Positions 8,391 through 18,600 of a stretch of DNA of 64,000 bases are shown in pieces (position 1 is the stretch's first letter; every line of letters starts with the position of its first letter). Both the position numbers and the translations under genes were made by a program. The DNA comes from DASTPP01 sp035762175 (lineage in GTDB: Bacteria; Myxococcota_A; Polyangia; Polyangiales; Polyangiaceae). The notes beneath the pieces were generated by a model, which worked only from the letters and a program-made list of their open reading frames with translations, did not search any database and was not told where the DNA came from. The stretch lies in the NCBI GenBank assembly GCA_035762175.1, contig DASTPP010000174.1, forward strand, positions 62,001 through 126,000, read 5' to 3'.

Positions 8391-9002
8391 TTAGGGCCGC
8401 CCTGGTTCGACGAGGCTCGGCTCGTAGCCCAGACCCTCGAGCGCCCGCACGTAGGCTTCGGGCCGGCCGGGCCCTGGCTCGTACGAGACGACGACGAGCC
8501 GGGCCGGCACGTCGAGCCGCACCTCGTCGAACCCGCCCGCCTCGGCCAGAGCCTTGCGGATGGGCACCGCGCACGCCTCGCAGTCGACGCCCGCGACCCG
8601 CAGCGTCGCCTGCGCCAAAGGCCCCTGCGCCCCGAGGAGACGGCCGCCGTCGGAGAGCCTCGCCAGCAAGGGCGGGGAGGCCGCCAGCAGGGCCGCGAAG
8701 AAGGTGAGGGCCCAGAGCAGCGCCCGGGGCCCCCGCCGGCTCGCCGGCCGCTCGCAGCCGCACGCGTCGGCGCTCGGCTTCGGCGTGCGGTACGCGAGGT
8801 AGAAGCCGAGGCCCAAGAGGCCCGCGGTCAGGGCGAGCAGCGCCGGGCGGTAGGCCGAGAGCCACGCGAACGAGGCGGCCCCCCCGAGGCCGAGCGCCCC
8901 GAGCAGGAGCGGGCCGAGGCAGCACGACGACGCGGCCGCGGCGGCCACGAGGGCGGCGCCGAGCGAGGCGCGCTTCGACAAGGTGCGCTCTGAGGTTGAC
9001 AA
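8391..9002 (-). CDS. merT: Fused mercuric transporter MerT-MerP
   Basis: The N-terminal part is a MerT-like transporter: first helix with a Cys pair (AAASSCCLGPLLLGALG) and a cytoplasmic-side ACGCE pair after the second helix. A third helix leads to a MerP-like HMA domain with VDCEAC at the C-terminus. I set the start at a TTG (9002), because the open frame further upstream runs through the promoter; TTG at 8981 is also possible. Fusion of the membrane transporter to its periplasmic Hg chaperone would replace separate MerT and MerP. Confidence 0.85.
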   Translation of the reverse strand: MSTSERTLSKRASLGAALVAAAAASSCCLGPLLLGALGLGGAASFAWLSAYRPALLALTAGLLGLGFYLAYRTPKPSADACGCERPASRRGPRALLWALTFFAALLAASPPLLARLSDGGRLLGAQGPLAQATLRVAGVDCEACAVPIRKALAEAGGFDEVRLDVPARLVVVSYEPGPGRPEAYVRALEGLGYEPSLVEPGRP

Positions 9003-9041
9003 GGCAGAGGAGCATATTAGTAGATGCTTAAACACTGTCAA
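8996..9041. promoter_or_regulatory. Divergent promoter/operator between merTP and merB
   Basis: TTGACA occurs in both orientations at the two ends: rightward 8996-9001 and leftward 9041-9036. The leftward promoter has TAATAT (9019-9014) after 16 bp. The inverted repeat AGCAT (9011-9015) and ATGCT (9024-9028) sits between the two -35 boxes, over the leftward -10. It is the likely operator of the ArsR-type regulator, so one site could repress both directions. The rightward -10 is weak (TAGTAG). Confidence 0.7.
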
Positions 9042-9098
9042 CCCGGACGGGGTGGTCGGGTCGACGAACTCACTCGGCCGATCGAAGCGAGGCGGACC

Positions 9099-9881
9099 AT
9101 GAAACCCATGTGGATCGGGATTGCGGGCGTGACCGTGGGGGTCGTCGGGGCCCTGTTCGGGCGGGCCCAGCTGGAGGCGTGGGCCGCTCAGCAAGACTGC
9201 TCCACCACGAAGCCCGCGATGGCAGCGAGCGACGACTGGTCGTGCCCGCTGCGCTTCGAGGGGGGCAAGCCCGTCGTGACCGACAAGGCCGAGCTCGATC
9301 GGCTGCGCCTGGCGCTCCGCGACGGCGTCTTCCGGCCCTGGGTCGAGCTCGGGCGGGCGCCGACGCCGGAAGAGGTCGGCGAGCGGCTTCACCTCGAGCC
9401 GAAGGGGGTCGCCGAGCTCTTGGGCAAGCTCGAGACGTGCGGCGAGACGGCGCAGGCGGGCATTCGGAAGGTGCCCGAGAGCGACCTCATCGCCGTCGCC
9501 TGGCCCTTCGCCAACGTGCCCACGGGCATCACGGTCACGGTCGAGGGCGGTAAGCCGGTGCAGGCGCGCTGCTCGGTCGACGCGCTCGGCATCTCGAAGA
9601 TGATGGGGCGCAAGGCGGTCGTCGAGGCCGAGACGAGGGACGGCAAGGCGAAGCTTCGCGTCGAGGTCGACGGCGACAAGCTCGTGTCGGCCGACCCGCC
9701 CGAGGCGGTGGTGTTCCGGGGCGGCTCGTGCGACGAGATGCTCTTCTTCTCGTCGCAGGCCGGGCTCGACGCGTGGAAGAAGCGGCAGCGGGTCACGGGC
9801 GGCAAGGCGTTCACGATGCGCGAGGGGGTGACCCACGGCGCCGAGCTCTTCGGCCAGGTCACGGCGGGGTTGCCCGAGTAG
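9099..9881 (+). CDS. merB: Organomercurial lyase (MerB), membrane-anchored
   Basis: MerB cleaves the carbon-mercury bond by protonolysis. The catalytic set is visible: Cys158 and Asp161 in RCSVDAL, and Cys211 in GGSCDEM. The flanking AVAWPF and VTHGAELF segments are also typical. At 260 residues it is longer than the usual about 212, because of an N-terminal hydrophobic stretch (GIAGVTVGVVGALFG) that probably anchors or exports it; classical MerB is cytoplasmic. The ATG at 9099 fits the membrane segment. It is divergent from merTP. Confidence 0.9.
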   Translation: MKPMWIGIAGVTVGVVGALFGRAQLEAWAAQQDCSTTKPAMAASDDWSCPLRFEGGKPVVTDKAELDRLRLALRDGVFRPWVELGRAPTPEEVGERLHLEPKGVAELLGKLETCGETAQAGIRKVPESDLIAVAWPFANVPTGITVTVEGGKPVQARCSVDALGISKMMGRKAVVEAETRDGKAKLRVEVDGDKLVSADPPEAVVFRGGSCDEMLFFSSQAGLDAWKKRQRVTGGKAFTMREGVTHGAELFGQVTAGLPE

Positions 9882-9894
9882 CCCGCCCCGCCCC

Positions 9895-10428
9895 GTGGAC
9901 GCGGACGAGGCGAAGTACACGCGCGTCGAGTACGAGCGAAGGTTCCTCGTCGCGCCGGGCGTGGGCTGGCGGGCCTTCGTCGAGCCCTACTCGAAGCGCT
10001 TCGAAGACCGGTACCTGCGCGGCACCACGATGCGGCTGCGCCGCCTGACTGACTCGGACACCGGCCGGTGCGTCCGCAAGTTGACGAAGAAGGGCGAGTC
10101 GGCCTCGCCCTACGTCCGGACGGTCAGCCGCATCTTGCTGTCGCCGGGCGAGTACGAACTCTTCCTCGGCCTCGAAGGCGACCCGCTCGTGAAGGTGCGG
10201 CATTACCACCACGACCGCGGCCGGGTGTTCTCGATCGACGTGTTCGAAGGCGAACTCGAAGGGCTCGTTCTGTGCGAGACCGAGGCCGAAGGGCTCGACG
10301 ACCTGATAGCGGCCGAGCCGCCCGCGTACGCCCGGCGCGAGGTGACCGACGACCCCTTCTTCACGGGCGGCAACCTTTGCCGGACGGGGCGCGCAACGTT
10401 GCTGCAGAAGTTGTCGGCGTGCACGTGA
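9895..10428 (+). CDS. CYTH-domain (triphosphate tunnel) protein
   Basis: The product starts at GTG and opens with KYTRVEYERRFLV, the acidic first strand of CYTH enzymes. Basic tunnel residues follow (YLRGTTMRLRRL, CVRKLTKKG), then SIDVFEGELEGL and ETEAEGLDDL, the acidic strands that bind metal. CYTH proteins act on triphosphates or polyphosphates; the substrate cannot be told here. It begins 13 bases after merB and may be co-transcribed. Confidence 0.85.
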   Translation: MDADEAKYTRVEYERRFLVAPGVGWRAFVEPYSKRFEDRYLRGTTMRLRRLTDSDTGRCVRKLTKKGESASPYVRTVSRILLSPGEYELFLGLEGDPLVKVRHYHHDRGRVFSIDVFEGELEGLVLCETEAEGLDDLIAAEPPAYARREVTDDPFFTGGNLCRTGRATLLQKLSACT

Positions 10429-10952
10429 GTTCGCGGACCCGTAATCCAGAGCATGCGGGCAGAGTAGGCCGGCGGTGCCGTTCCCCGCGTCGACCCCGGG
10501 CTGCGCCGCGACGGTGTGGGCCTCTTTGCGCCAGGCCTCGGCGCCGCAGTCGGGCCCGGGCATCGCCTTAAGCCACTCGCGCACGCGTGGCTCGAGACCC
10601 GGCCCGAGGGCCGCGAGGGCAAACAGGCCGTTCGGCAGGAGTCGATCGCCGCCGCGCCATCGATCGGGCATGCCAAACGTACGAGGGCGTCAGTCGGCGC
10701 GGGCGACCTGATGAGCCTCGGCGCCATCGACTTCGGCTTCCTGGTCGACGGGCCCATCGTCATCCTCGGGGCTGTCATGGTAGGCGCCGCCGGCCGCGCC
10801 CTCGTCGGCGCGGCGCGGCCCGGCGGCGCGACGAAACTCGGCCCAGCAGAACCCTTCGAGGGCGGGGCTGGGTAACATTTAGGCGTTCGCAGCCTTCTCA
10901 GGCTGCAAAGGTCGCTGGGCCAGTCCCCGAGCTGGTGTAGACAAGTGCGCCA
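10429..10952. other. Region without an intact gene, containing a czcA scar
   Basis: Apart from the czcA fragment at 10703-10770, no convincing gene is seen. The leftward strand of about 10430-10671 has a frame of natural-looking composition (GLFALAALGPGLEPRVREWL) that may be the remnant of an unrecognised gene. Confidence 0.4.
10703..10770 (+). pseudogene. Fragment of a czcA-like RND gene
   Basis: The stretch encodes DLMSLGAIDFGFLVDGPIVI, matching the fourth-helix motif of the CzcA gene at the left edge of the window (NLMSLGAIDFGLIVDGAVII). The DNA match is close too. Similarity stops on both sides, so it is a short scar of a lost RND pump gene. Confidence 0.7.
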
Positions 10953-12467
10953 CTACAGTAGGTCCGATACCTCGACGCCGAGTAGCGTCTCCCGGAACGC
11001 CTGTTTGGCCGACCGCGGCCGAAGTCTCGGCGCGATCGCCGCGGTGGGTCCTGCCGGAGTTGGGGGGTCGAGGACGCCTTTCATGATTTGCATCACCTCC
11101 TCCATCACATGGACGTCGGCCTCCTCCCCGCCCCCGTGATGGTGGTGGTGGCCACCGGACGGCCAGTAGAAGGGCTCCTTCACCGTCACGAGTCGCCCGT
11201 CCGCCTCGAACCAGGGGACGCCGTCGATCGTGGTCGCCTTGATGTGAGTCGCGTTGGCGCGGGCCCAATCCTCGATCCGATCGTCGATCCAGCCGTGCAG
11301 GCGCCAGAACGTCGGGTGCACGTGGGATGAGTAAAAGTCGCCGAGGTCGTCGTTCGAAGGGACATCCCACTTCTTATCGATGTCGAACAGGGTGCTCCGA
11401 CCGATAGGCTCGCCGGTCTTGGGATCATACGTGGTGTAGGTCCAACGCAGGTGCATCCAGCCGTGGATGGTGAACTCGAGCAAGTTGCCGAGCTGCCCCA
11501 ACGTCAAGCCGGAGAGGAGACGAGGCGACGTGAAGAGCGTCTGGAGCGGGCGCATGACGCCGCTCAGGAACGAGGGCGATTTCATCAAACGATCGTCTTC
11601 ATCGTCGCGCGCAGGCGGCGGGGCCATGAACCCCGACGCGTCGGGATCGAAAATGAAGGTCTTGTTCTCGGACGCAGTCGCCTCTTTGTATACCGTCTGC
11701 GGCACGTCGGCGGCGGGGAGGGCCGACCAGCCCTGCGGCGCAGGTTTGCCGGCGCGCGCGTAGACGTCCCGTAGCATGAGGATCATCTTCCGGTGCATGA
11801 AGAGGAAATCCTCGCCGGCACCGTGCTCGAGGTCGAGAGCGCGGGTGTCCAGAAAGGGGGGCCGCTTGGGCCACCAACCCCGCTTCTCGATCTCGGCAAC
11901 CGCCTTGGCGTCGCCCTTGAGCGCCTGCCATCGTGTGCGAACCGTGTGCCACACCGCGTGCTGGAGGCGGTGCCGGCGCGAGCTCAGCATCTGGACAGCC
12001 TCGGGGATGAGGGCGACGCCAGGGATCTCTCTGGGAGGCAAGAAATCGCGCTTCACTGCAACGAAGCTCGCGGTCACGCCGGCCGCCGCGCTTCCGTGTG
12101 GCTTCGCGCGCACGACAGTACCCGTGAACGCCGGGCGTTGGCCAACTGCCTCGGAGAAGGCCGGCGCCCAAGTGCCCTGATACTTGTAGTCGAACGCGTC
12201 CGTCCCGGTCCCGGCCCGCCCGACGCCCTCAAGCTCGAGGGTGGGCGGCGACCATGCGGTCACCCGACCGGTGATGTCCATGAAATCCTTCTCGCCCGAG
12301 ACGGCGTCGGCAGGGAAAGCGAGCGTACCTCGCGCCGCTCCGTTGGGAGCGACGTATAGGAAGAGTTCTCCTTCGCCGAAACGAATCTTGTTGAAGTCGT
12401 CCGCCGGAGCAGGCTGGTTGAGAAAACTCCGATAGGTGTAATAGCCCGTCAGATCGTGATGGTCCAT
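10953..12467 (-). CDS. Tyrosinase-like type-3 copper protein
   Basis: This 504-residue protein has the His patterns of a binuclear type-3 copper site: CuA-like DFLFMHRKMI (about residue 224), and CuB-like HGWMHLRW (about 335) with SHVHPTFWRLHGWIDD (about 385). A GGHHHHHGGG run with nearby acidic residues lies near residue 440. The ATG at 12467 follows a TTGGAGGAGA ribosome site. No signal peptide is apparent. It could be an o-diphenol oxidase or a tailoring enzyme; the substrate is unknown. It is a lone gene with no coupled partner. Confidence 0.75.
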   Translation of the reverse strand: MDHHDLTGYYTYRSFLNQPAPADDFNKIRFGEGELFLYVAPNGAARGTLAFPADAVSGEKDFMDITGRVTAWSPPTLELEGVGRAGTGTDAFDYKYQGTWAPAFSEAVGQRPAFTGTVVRAKPHGSAAAGVTASFVAVKRDFLPPREIPGVALIPEAVQMLSSRRHRLQHAVWHTVRTRWQALKGDAKAVAEIEKRGWWPKRPPFLDTRALDLEHGAGEDFLFMHRKMILMLRDVYARAGKPAPQGWSALPAADVPQTVYKEATASENKTFIFDPDASGFMAPPPARDDEDDRLMKSPSFLSGVMRPLQTLFTSPRLLSGLTLGQLGNLLEFTIHGWMHLRWTYTTYDPKTGEPIGRSTLFDIDKKWDVPSNDDLGDFYSSHVHPTFWRLHGWIDDRIEDWARANATHIKATTIDGVPWFEADGRLVTVKEPFYWPSGGHHHHHGGGEEADVHVMEEVMQIMKGVLDPPTPAGPTAAIAPRLRPRSAKQAFRETLLGVEVSDLL

Positions 12468-14185
12468 GATTCTCCTCCAATGAAGCAACGCGGCGACGAG
12501 ACACAGAGTTTTTAACTTTGGCTGAGAGCGTGCCCCTCTAGCGTTTCTCGAGGTTCTGAGAGTGCCTACCAGAGGCAGGTCGTGTGCCCCCCGCCCCCGT
12601 CGGGCGACGCGTGGGACGCGGTGCCGGGACAACGGCGCGAAGGCCGCCCGAACTGCTGAAAGGACGGCAGCAACCGCGCATGTCCAATGCGCGGCGCGCG
12701 CTGAGCCCGCCCTACATGCAGACGAACGCGCAGAACCGGCCTTCCGGCGGCGCGATCTCGAGGGCGCGGCCGGCCCTGGCCTGCTGCGCGCCCTGGGACA
12801 CGGGTCTGCCGCTCGCCTCGATGCCGGAGAGTGCTCCCGGCGCGGCGCCCGCCGTGCCGGGTGATGCGCGCGGTAAAGATGGCAGCCCCTCACAAAGGCG
12901 CACCCCCTGCCGTCCTGCCCGAAGGCGGCCTTTGGGGCGAGGTGCCCTAGCCCTCACCGCTCTCCTTGAGCCCACTCGGCGAGCACTTTCACTCCGAGCC
13001 ACGAAGCTCTGACGATCGAGTGGGTCAGCGAACGACAAAGAATCTCGCGGTGACCTAGCCTCGCGATGAGCCCCCGCAATCGGCGGCAAAAGCTGCTCGA
13101 GTGCACCCGCGCCCCCTCACTCGGGTCGTTCGCATGCTGTGCGAAGGATGTCGGACAAAGACAACAAACCCACCAAAGCCGACTCAAGGTGTTAACTATG
13201 AAACGAATCATCTTACACCCGAGAAGGACCAAATCACGCGTCCTGGTTTTCGCTCCGCACCTGTAGATTCGCTGCGTAGCCGTACCTGATGCTGCATGAG
13301 ATTCAGGGCTTCGATGCGGGCAAAACCCAGAGCTTCTTGCACAAGATGCGGGGTCACCGGGCGCTACGGCGGGGCCGTGCTTGAGGCCGCGCGGAGACGA
13401 GCGGGCGAGTCCCCCCGTCGTCTGGGGCCCGGCCTCCACGCGCGCTCGAAACGCTCTGCGCCCCCTTACGTGCTTGCCGCACCCGCCCCGAGGGCGAGTA
13501 GCTCGCTACCTACGCCTCAGGCTGCTGCGACCAGGGCCTCACCGCCTCGCGCGCCCGCATGAACCTGGGCCGGGCGCTCGTCGCCGGGCGCCCGCGGCTC
13601 GAGCCAGCCCAGAGCGCGCCAGGACCGACCTCGAGCGCGTCGCCATCGCCCTCGCTCTGCTCGTGCCCCCCACGCTCGACCCCCCGCGGAGCACCTCGGC
13701 ACGCCTTTCCTCGCCGGCAACCTGGCGCCGCTAGTGGCCGCGCTGGTCGGGGCGGCGCTGTGCTCTGTCGACGGCCCTTGGCCACCCTGGCTCGCCCTCG
13801 CCCGGGGCGTCATCCTCGGGACGACGCGGGTGGGGGCCATGACGACGCTCACGTACGCCGGCGACGAGCCCGCCAACACCATCTGCCGCCCCCTGGCGAC
13901 CACGCGCCTGCAGGGCGGCGAGGCAATGCCGAACGGCAGCTGGCCGAGGGGCTGACGCTCAAAGCGGCCTCCTCGCGGAAGCCCGCCGCGGTCCGATCGG
14001 GACGCGAGCGTCAGAGTTCGACTGCAGCGCCCGAGTAGGGGGGGCGGGGCCGATCGATAAAAAGAGCGCTCAGCGCCCACAAGCGCCGACCCGCTCGGTC
14101 GATTTTCTCGCCCCCGTGCCTTGCCAAATCGTAACGCAGACATAAAATCAGCCTCTTGGCCAGGGCGCCAAGAAGGACGATGTCG
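12468..14185. other. Long region without a convincing gene
   Basis: Open frames here have the Arg/Pro-rich composition of chance frames. A short AT-richer patch lies near 13140-13280. The plus frame at about 13690-13950 reads like a fragment of a membrane protein (GNLAPLVAALVGAALCS) but has no proper start or recognisable family. I take the region to be decayed or non-coding DNA. Confidence 0.45.
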
Positions 14186-14887
14186 ATGGCGACCTCTTCG
14201 AAGCCCTCCCACACCCCCGAGCAGAATCTCGCGGACCTCGCGTTGTTCATCGCCCACCACGTGTCAAACGCGATGGAGGCTTCGTACGTCATGTACGTCG
14301 CCGACGCGTGGTTTCACCAGTTCGACGAAGAGCAGCGGAGGGCAAGGTTTCGCACCAACCCCGCGAACACCCTGCACCACAGGGCCCTGTCGGCTCTCGA
14401 AGAGCGGTCCGTCGTCAGCATCGCCGAAACGCTGAAGGATCCGAACAGGCTGTTTCCGGTGTCGAGCGTGATACGACGCCAGAGCGATCTTTACCTGCAC
14501 CGCCACGCGCTCAGCCACCCGATGAATCTGACGTGGAGGGATCCTTCGATGCAAGCGTTCGCCCAAGCGAAGCGGCCCGATGGCGACTGGCGCCCCGCGC
14601 TGGTGTGGGACCTTCAGCGCTCCATCAACGACGAGCTTCGGGAGCACGGTCTAAAAACATACAACGAGACCATCGCGGTACATTATGAAATGGCGCTCAT
14701 GCTCCACGGCATACTCGAGCTGGCGCGGCGGCCGGAGTGCGAGATCCCGAGCGCACGGGAGCTGCTCGAAGGCCTCGAGCACAAGCTCCCTGACTTCGTC
14801 GAGCTGCTGGAAGCTCGGCCCGACGGCCAGGTACGGGCCAAGCGTGAGAGCGGCGCCCCCGAAGGGGGCACCCCCGCCGGCTCCTAG
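14186..14887 (+). CDS. Hypothetical cytosolic protein
   Basis: I do not recognise the family. The start at 14186 is preceded by GAAGGA at 8-base spacing (ATG at 14180 is possible). The 233-residue product is helical and well mixed in composition (LALFIAHHVSNAMEASYVMY, SVIRRQSDLYLHRHALSHP), without signal peptide or membrane segment, and ends in a charged, Gly/Pro-rich tail. It stands alone. Confidence 0.65.
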   Translation: MATSSKPSHTPEQNLADLALFIAHHVSNAMEASYVMYVADAWFHQFDEEQRRARFRTNPANTLHHRALSALEERSVVSIAETLKDPNRLFPVSSVIRRQSDLYLHRHALSHPMNLTWRDPSMQAFAQAKRPDGDWRPALVWDLQRSINDELREHGLKTYNETIAVHYEMALMLHGILELARRPECEIPSARELLEGLEHKLPDFVELLEARPDGQVRAKRESGAPEGGTPAGS

Positions 14888-14967
14888 GCGCTATCGCCTG
14901 CGGGCGAGCCCGACGACGGGGTTCGGTTCGTGGGCTTCGGGCGCGAGGCGCGCCGCGCCCCTCCTCG

Positions 14968-15263
14968 TCAGATGTCGAGGTCGCCGTCAATGATGTGCCA
15001 GTGCCTAGGGTTGGCCACGGCCTCGATCGCCGCCCCCTCGAGATCGAGGGGGCGCACGACGAACGAGCGCGCCTGCAGGCGCCGCAAGAAGCCGAGCCGC
15101 CTCAGCCGAGCCGAGAGGCCCTCGTCGGCGATGAGGTCGAGCGCGACCGACGCGTAGCCGGCGGATCGCAGCGCGCGCACGAGGGACCAAAGCAGGGCCT
15201 CGAGTTGCCGGGGGGGTGCCCGCAGAACAAGTCGGCGACGTGGGCGCGTCCGCCGCCCGTCGC
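14968..15263 (-). pseudogene. Duplicated 3' end of a GNAT acetyltransferase gene
   Basis: The leftward strand matches the last about 290 bases of the GNAT gene at 37066-38133, for instance AGYASVALDLIADEGLSARL and HWHIIDGDLDI against RWHIIDGDLDI. The match extends upstream to about 15263 with a small indel. No start or N-terminal domain is present, so it is a remnant, 22 kb from the intact copy. Confidence 0.8.
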
Positions 15264-15621
15264 GCCGCCTCGCCTTACCCTAGCGCGGGACGTGTCTTGC
15301 TGGCGTATGTGTCGCAGAGTCCCCGCGCCGCCGGTGGGCGGGGCGCAAGGGGAGTGTCCACCGGTTGGATTCGGTGAATGCGGTAAGTTGCAGCATGTTC
15401 CAGTGGTGGCGGAATGTGCTCCCGGCCCTGCCCCCCCGCCGGACGAACCTGCGCTGGGCGGCCGAGGCACGGATCCAGGAGGTGGTTGAAGTGCCTAAAC
15501 GTACGACCTAGCTAAGTCGGGAGCAGTGGGCGCTCCTCGACGAACCCGCGGATCGTGATCGGCGGGCTTTTCTTCTTCGATCACTGTCGCGGACTGGCCG
15601 TGAGGCGCAGTAGGATGTGCC
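15264..15621. other. Short gap before the defence cassette
   Basis: No gene is recognised. A 38-codon plus frame from 15394 (MFQWWRNVLPALPPRRTNLR) has natural composition and could be the end of a lost gene. Confidence 0.4.
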
Positions 15622-18600
15622 GTGCCGGGCGATCAACTGCGACGTGTGACCTACAACAACGGACGATACTCCGTCCGGTCGGAGATCAACGCGGGGCTCT
15701 TCTCGAAGATCCTCGAAGCGTACGACCTCGACCGCGACGAGCGTGTTGCGCTAAAGGTTCTGCCGCTCGCGGGCACGCATCGGACGATCGCCGAGACCAT
15801 GTTCCGCCGCGAGGTCGGTGCGCTCGAGGGGGCGACGCATCCGGGCATCGTGAAGCTCATCCGCCACTTCGAGGACGAGACGCACAAGGCGCTCGTCATC
15901 GTCCTCGAGCTCGTTCCCGGTGGACGGAACCTCGACAAGTACCTCGCCCAAGTCGAGGCGACGACGATCGCAGCCCCTACGCTGCGCTGGCGCGTCGAGC
16001 AGCTCACGCACGTGCTGGACGCGCTCGACTTCGCGCACGACCGCGGCATCGTGCATCGCGACGTGAAGCCCGCGAACGTCCTCCTCTTCGAGGACGATCG
16101 CCTTCGGCTCGCCGACTTCGGCATCGCGCGCGTCGCCGAGGTGTACGGGCGAGGCACGGAATCGACGACGCTTCGCAGCTTCTTCACGCGCCCGTACGCG
16201 GCGCCGGAGCAGGTTCTCCACCGCGAGGCGACGCCGGCGTCGGACCTCCACGCGTTCGCGGTCCTCGCCGTGGCGGTCCTCTCGCTCCGACGGCCGACTG
16301 AGGACTTTGATGCGTCCCACATCGCCTCGGCGCTCCGCACGCTCCACGGTGGGGCGCTCTCCGCGACCTCCATCGACCGCGCCGAGGATCTGCTCCGACG
16401 CGGCCTTGAGGCGGACCCGAAGCGCCGGCCGCGCTCGCACGAGTTCCGGGAAGTCCTCGTAGACCTCCTCGCAGGCACGGTACCGCGAACGAAGGCGTGG
16501 GTAACCTTCGCGAACTCCGCACGGCAATCTGCGACGCGCCACGGGTTCGACTCCGAGGGCGCGGTGCTCGAGGACCTCAATCGCGACCTGCGCGCCGTAT
16601 ACACGGAGTCCCCGCACCCGGAGACCGGCGAGCGCCGCCCCTCCATCCTCTGCTACGGCCAGAACCTTGAAGTCAAGCTCGTGCCACTCCAGGAGGATGC
16701 GACGCGCCTCCTCGCGATCAACGTCATGCGGATCCAACCCGCGCTCCTCAACAGGCGACGGCAGGGCGCGGAGGCGCTCCCCTTCACGCTCGCACTTGGG
16801 CGCGGCAGCGCGGAGCCGCTCATCCAGGCCGCGTTCGAGACCTTCGACGTTGGGCGGCGCGAAGAGAACGAGGCCGAGCGAGTGCGGAAGCTCTTCGAGG
16901 TCGGACGCTTCATCCTTGAGCGACAGCGGGCGCGTCTCTCGCATCTGCGAATCCGGTGCCACCTGGATGGTGGCTCGCCCGGAGTACGCAAGCGCCAACG
17001 ATCGCGCGCCCGCGGTCGCGAAGGGCGGGCGCTCACGGGCGTCGTGCGCTTGCGCGTCATCGACGTGCGACCCTGGGAAGACCCGAACGGGGGTACCGAC
17101 GACCTTCCCCTCCGCTGGGCGGACGAGCTTGAAGCAGACAAGTCGGCGTTCGGATTGAACGGCAAGCGCGTCGCCCGCTTCCAGGACTTCGATCCGGCCG
17201 GCCAGGTCCTTCGGCTCCGGTTCGACACGCCGTGCGACGTCGACGACGCATTCGAGCTCGAGCTCCGCGACATCGCGAAGGAGACCGCGCTCGCACGGCA
17301 GGAGCGCGCTCTCCGTGACCTCGAGTCGGGAATGACGACCAACCCGGGGCTCCGAGCGCTCCTCCTCGACCCCGGCCGAAGCCGCGTCGAAACTGTCGTT
17401 CCGCCCGAGCTCGTTCAGCGCGATCTCACACCCGCGGACGACCTGCGAAAGCTTCTTGCGCGTATGTTGGGGGCGGAGGAGATCTTCCTCGTCCAGGGTC
17501 CGCCCGGCACGGGGAAGACCACCATCATCGCCGAGTTCGTCGCGCAGCTCCTCGCCCGCGCTCCTCGCTCCCGCATCCTCCTCGCGTCGCAAACGCACGA
17601 TGCGGTCGACAACGCGCTGGAGCGTCTCGAGGATCTCGCGCATCGGACCGCCTCCTCCTGGCGTGTCGTGCGCGACATCCCTGCCGAGTCGCGGAAGCCC
17701 GGCCGCAGGGGCTTCGAGGAGAGCTTCCACGATTGGGTTACACGGGTCCGCGGTCGGAGCCGGGCCGCGTTCGAGCGCGAAAAGCCGAGCCTGATGCCGG
17801 AGCAGCTTCCCCGGGTCGAGGCCGCTCTCAAGAGCTTCTGGGACCGTATCGAGCACGCGACGGACGTCCGCGAGGACTTCGCATCGAGCGTCCAGGTAGT
17901 CGCGACGACGTGCCTGCGCGTTCCCGCCGTCTTGAAGATGCTCCGCGAAGAGCACTTCGACTGGGCCATCGTTGACGAGGCCGCGAAGGCCACCTCGACT
18001 GAGGTGCTCGTTCCGATGGTCGTCGCGCGCCGCACGCTCCTTGTCGGGGACCATCGCCAGCTCCCTCCCTTCCTCGACACGGAGACAAGCGACGCGCTCC
18101 GCGGCGGGGGGATCGATGTGGAGCGCGCGCGGACCTCGCTCTTCGAGGAGCTCTTCACGCGGGTCCCCGCGTCGAACCGCGAGACCCTACGCGTGCAGTA
18201 CCGCATGCATCGGTCGATTGGCTCGTTCGTCGGCAACCTCTTCTACAAGGACATCGGCGGCCTCGAGACCGGCGTCGCCGACGCGGATCGCGCGCTCGAC
18301 GTCCCGTCGCTCGACGAGCCGAGCCGCATCTTCTGGGTGGACGCCGAAGGCCGCCCGGCAATGGAAGGCAAGAGCTGGTGGAACAACGGTGAGATCCAAG
18401 CTGTCGTCCGCGTCGTCGAGAGCCTGTACCGCCCGCGCCCAACGCCGCTCGAAGTGGCCGTCATCGCGCCGTATCTCGCGCAGGTGCGGCGGCTCCGCGA
18501 GTTGCACCTCCGGGGCGAGGGCACCAAGGTCGTCGCGGCCACCGTCGACGCGTTCCAGGGGCGGCAGGTCGATATCGTCGTGTACTCACTCGTTCGCGAT

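Noticed and set aside
15751..18054. 767-codon minus-strand frame opposite the kinase-helicase
   Set aside because: It is antisense to intact kinase and helicase motifs and has no recognisable domain; a high-GC shadow.
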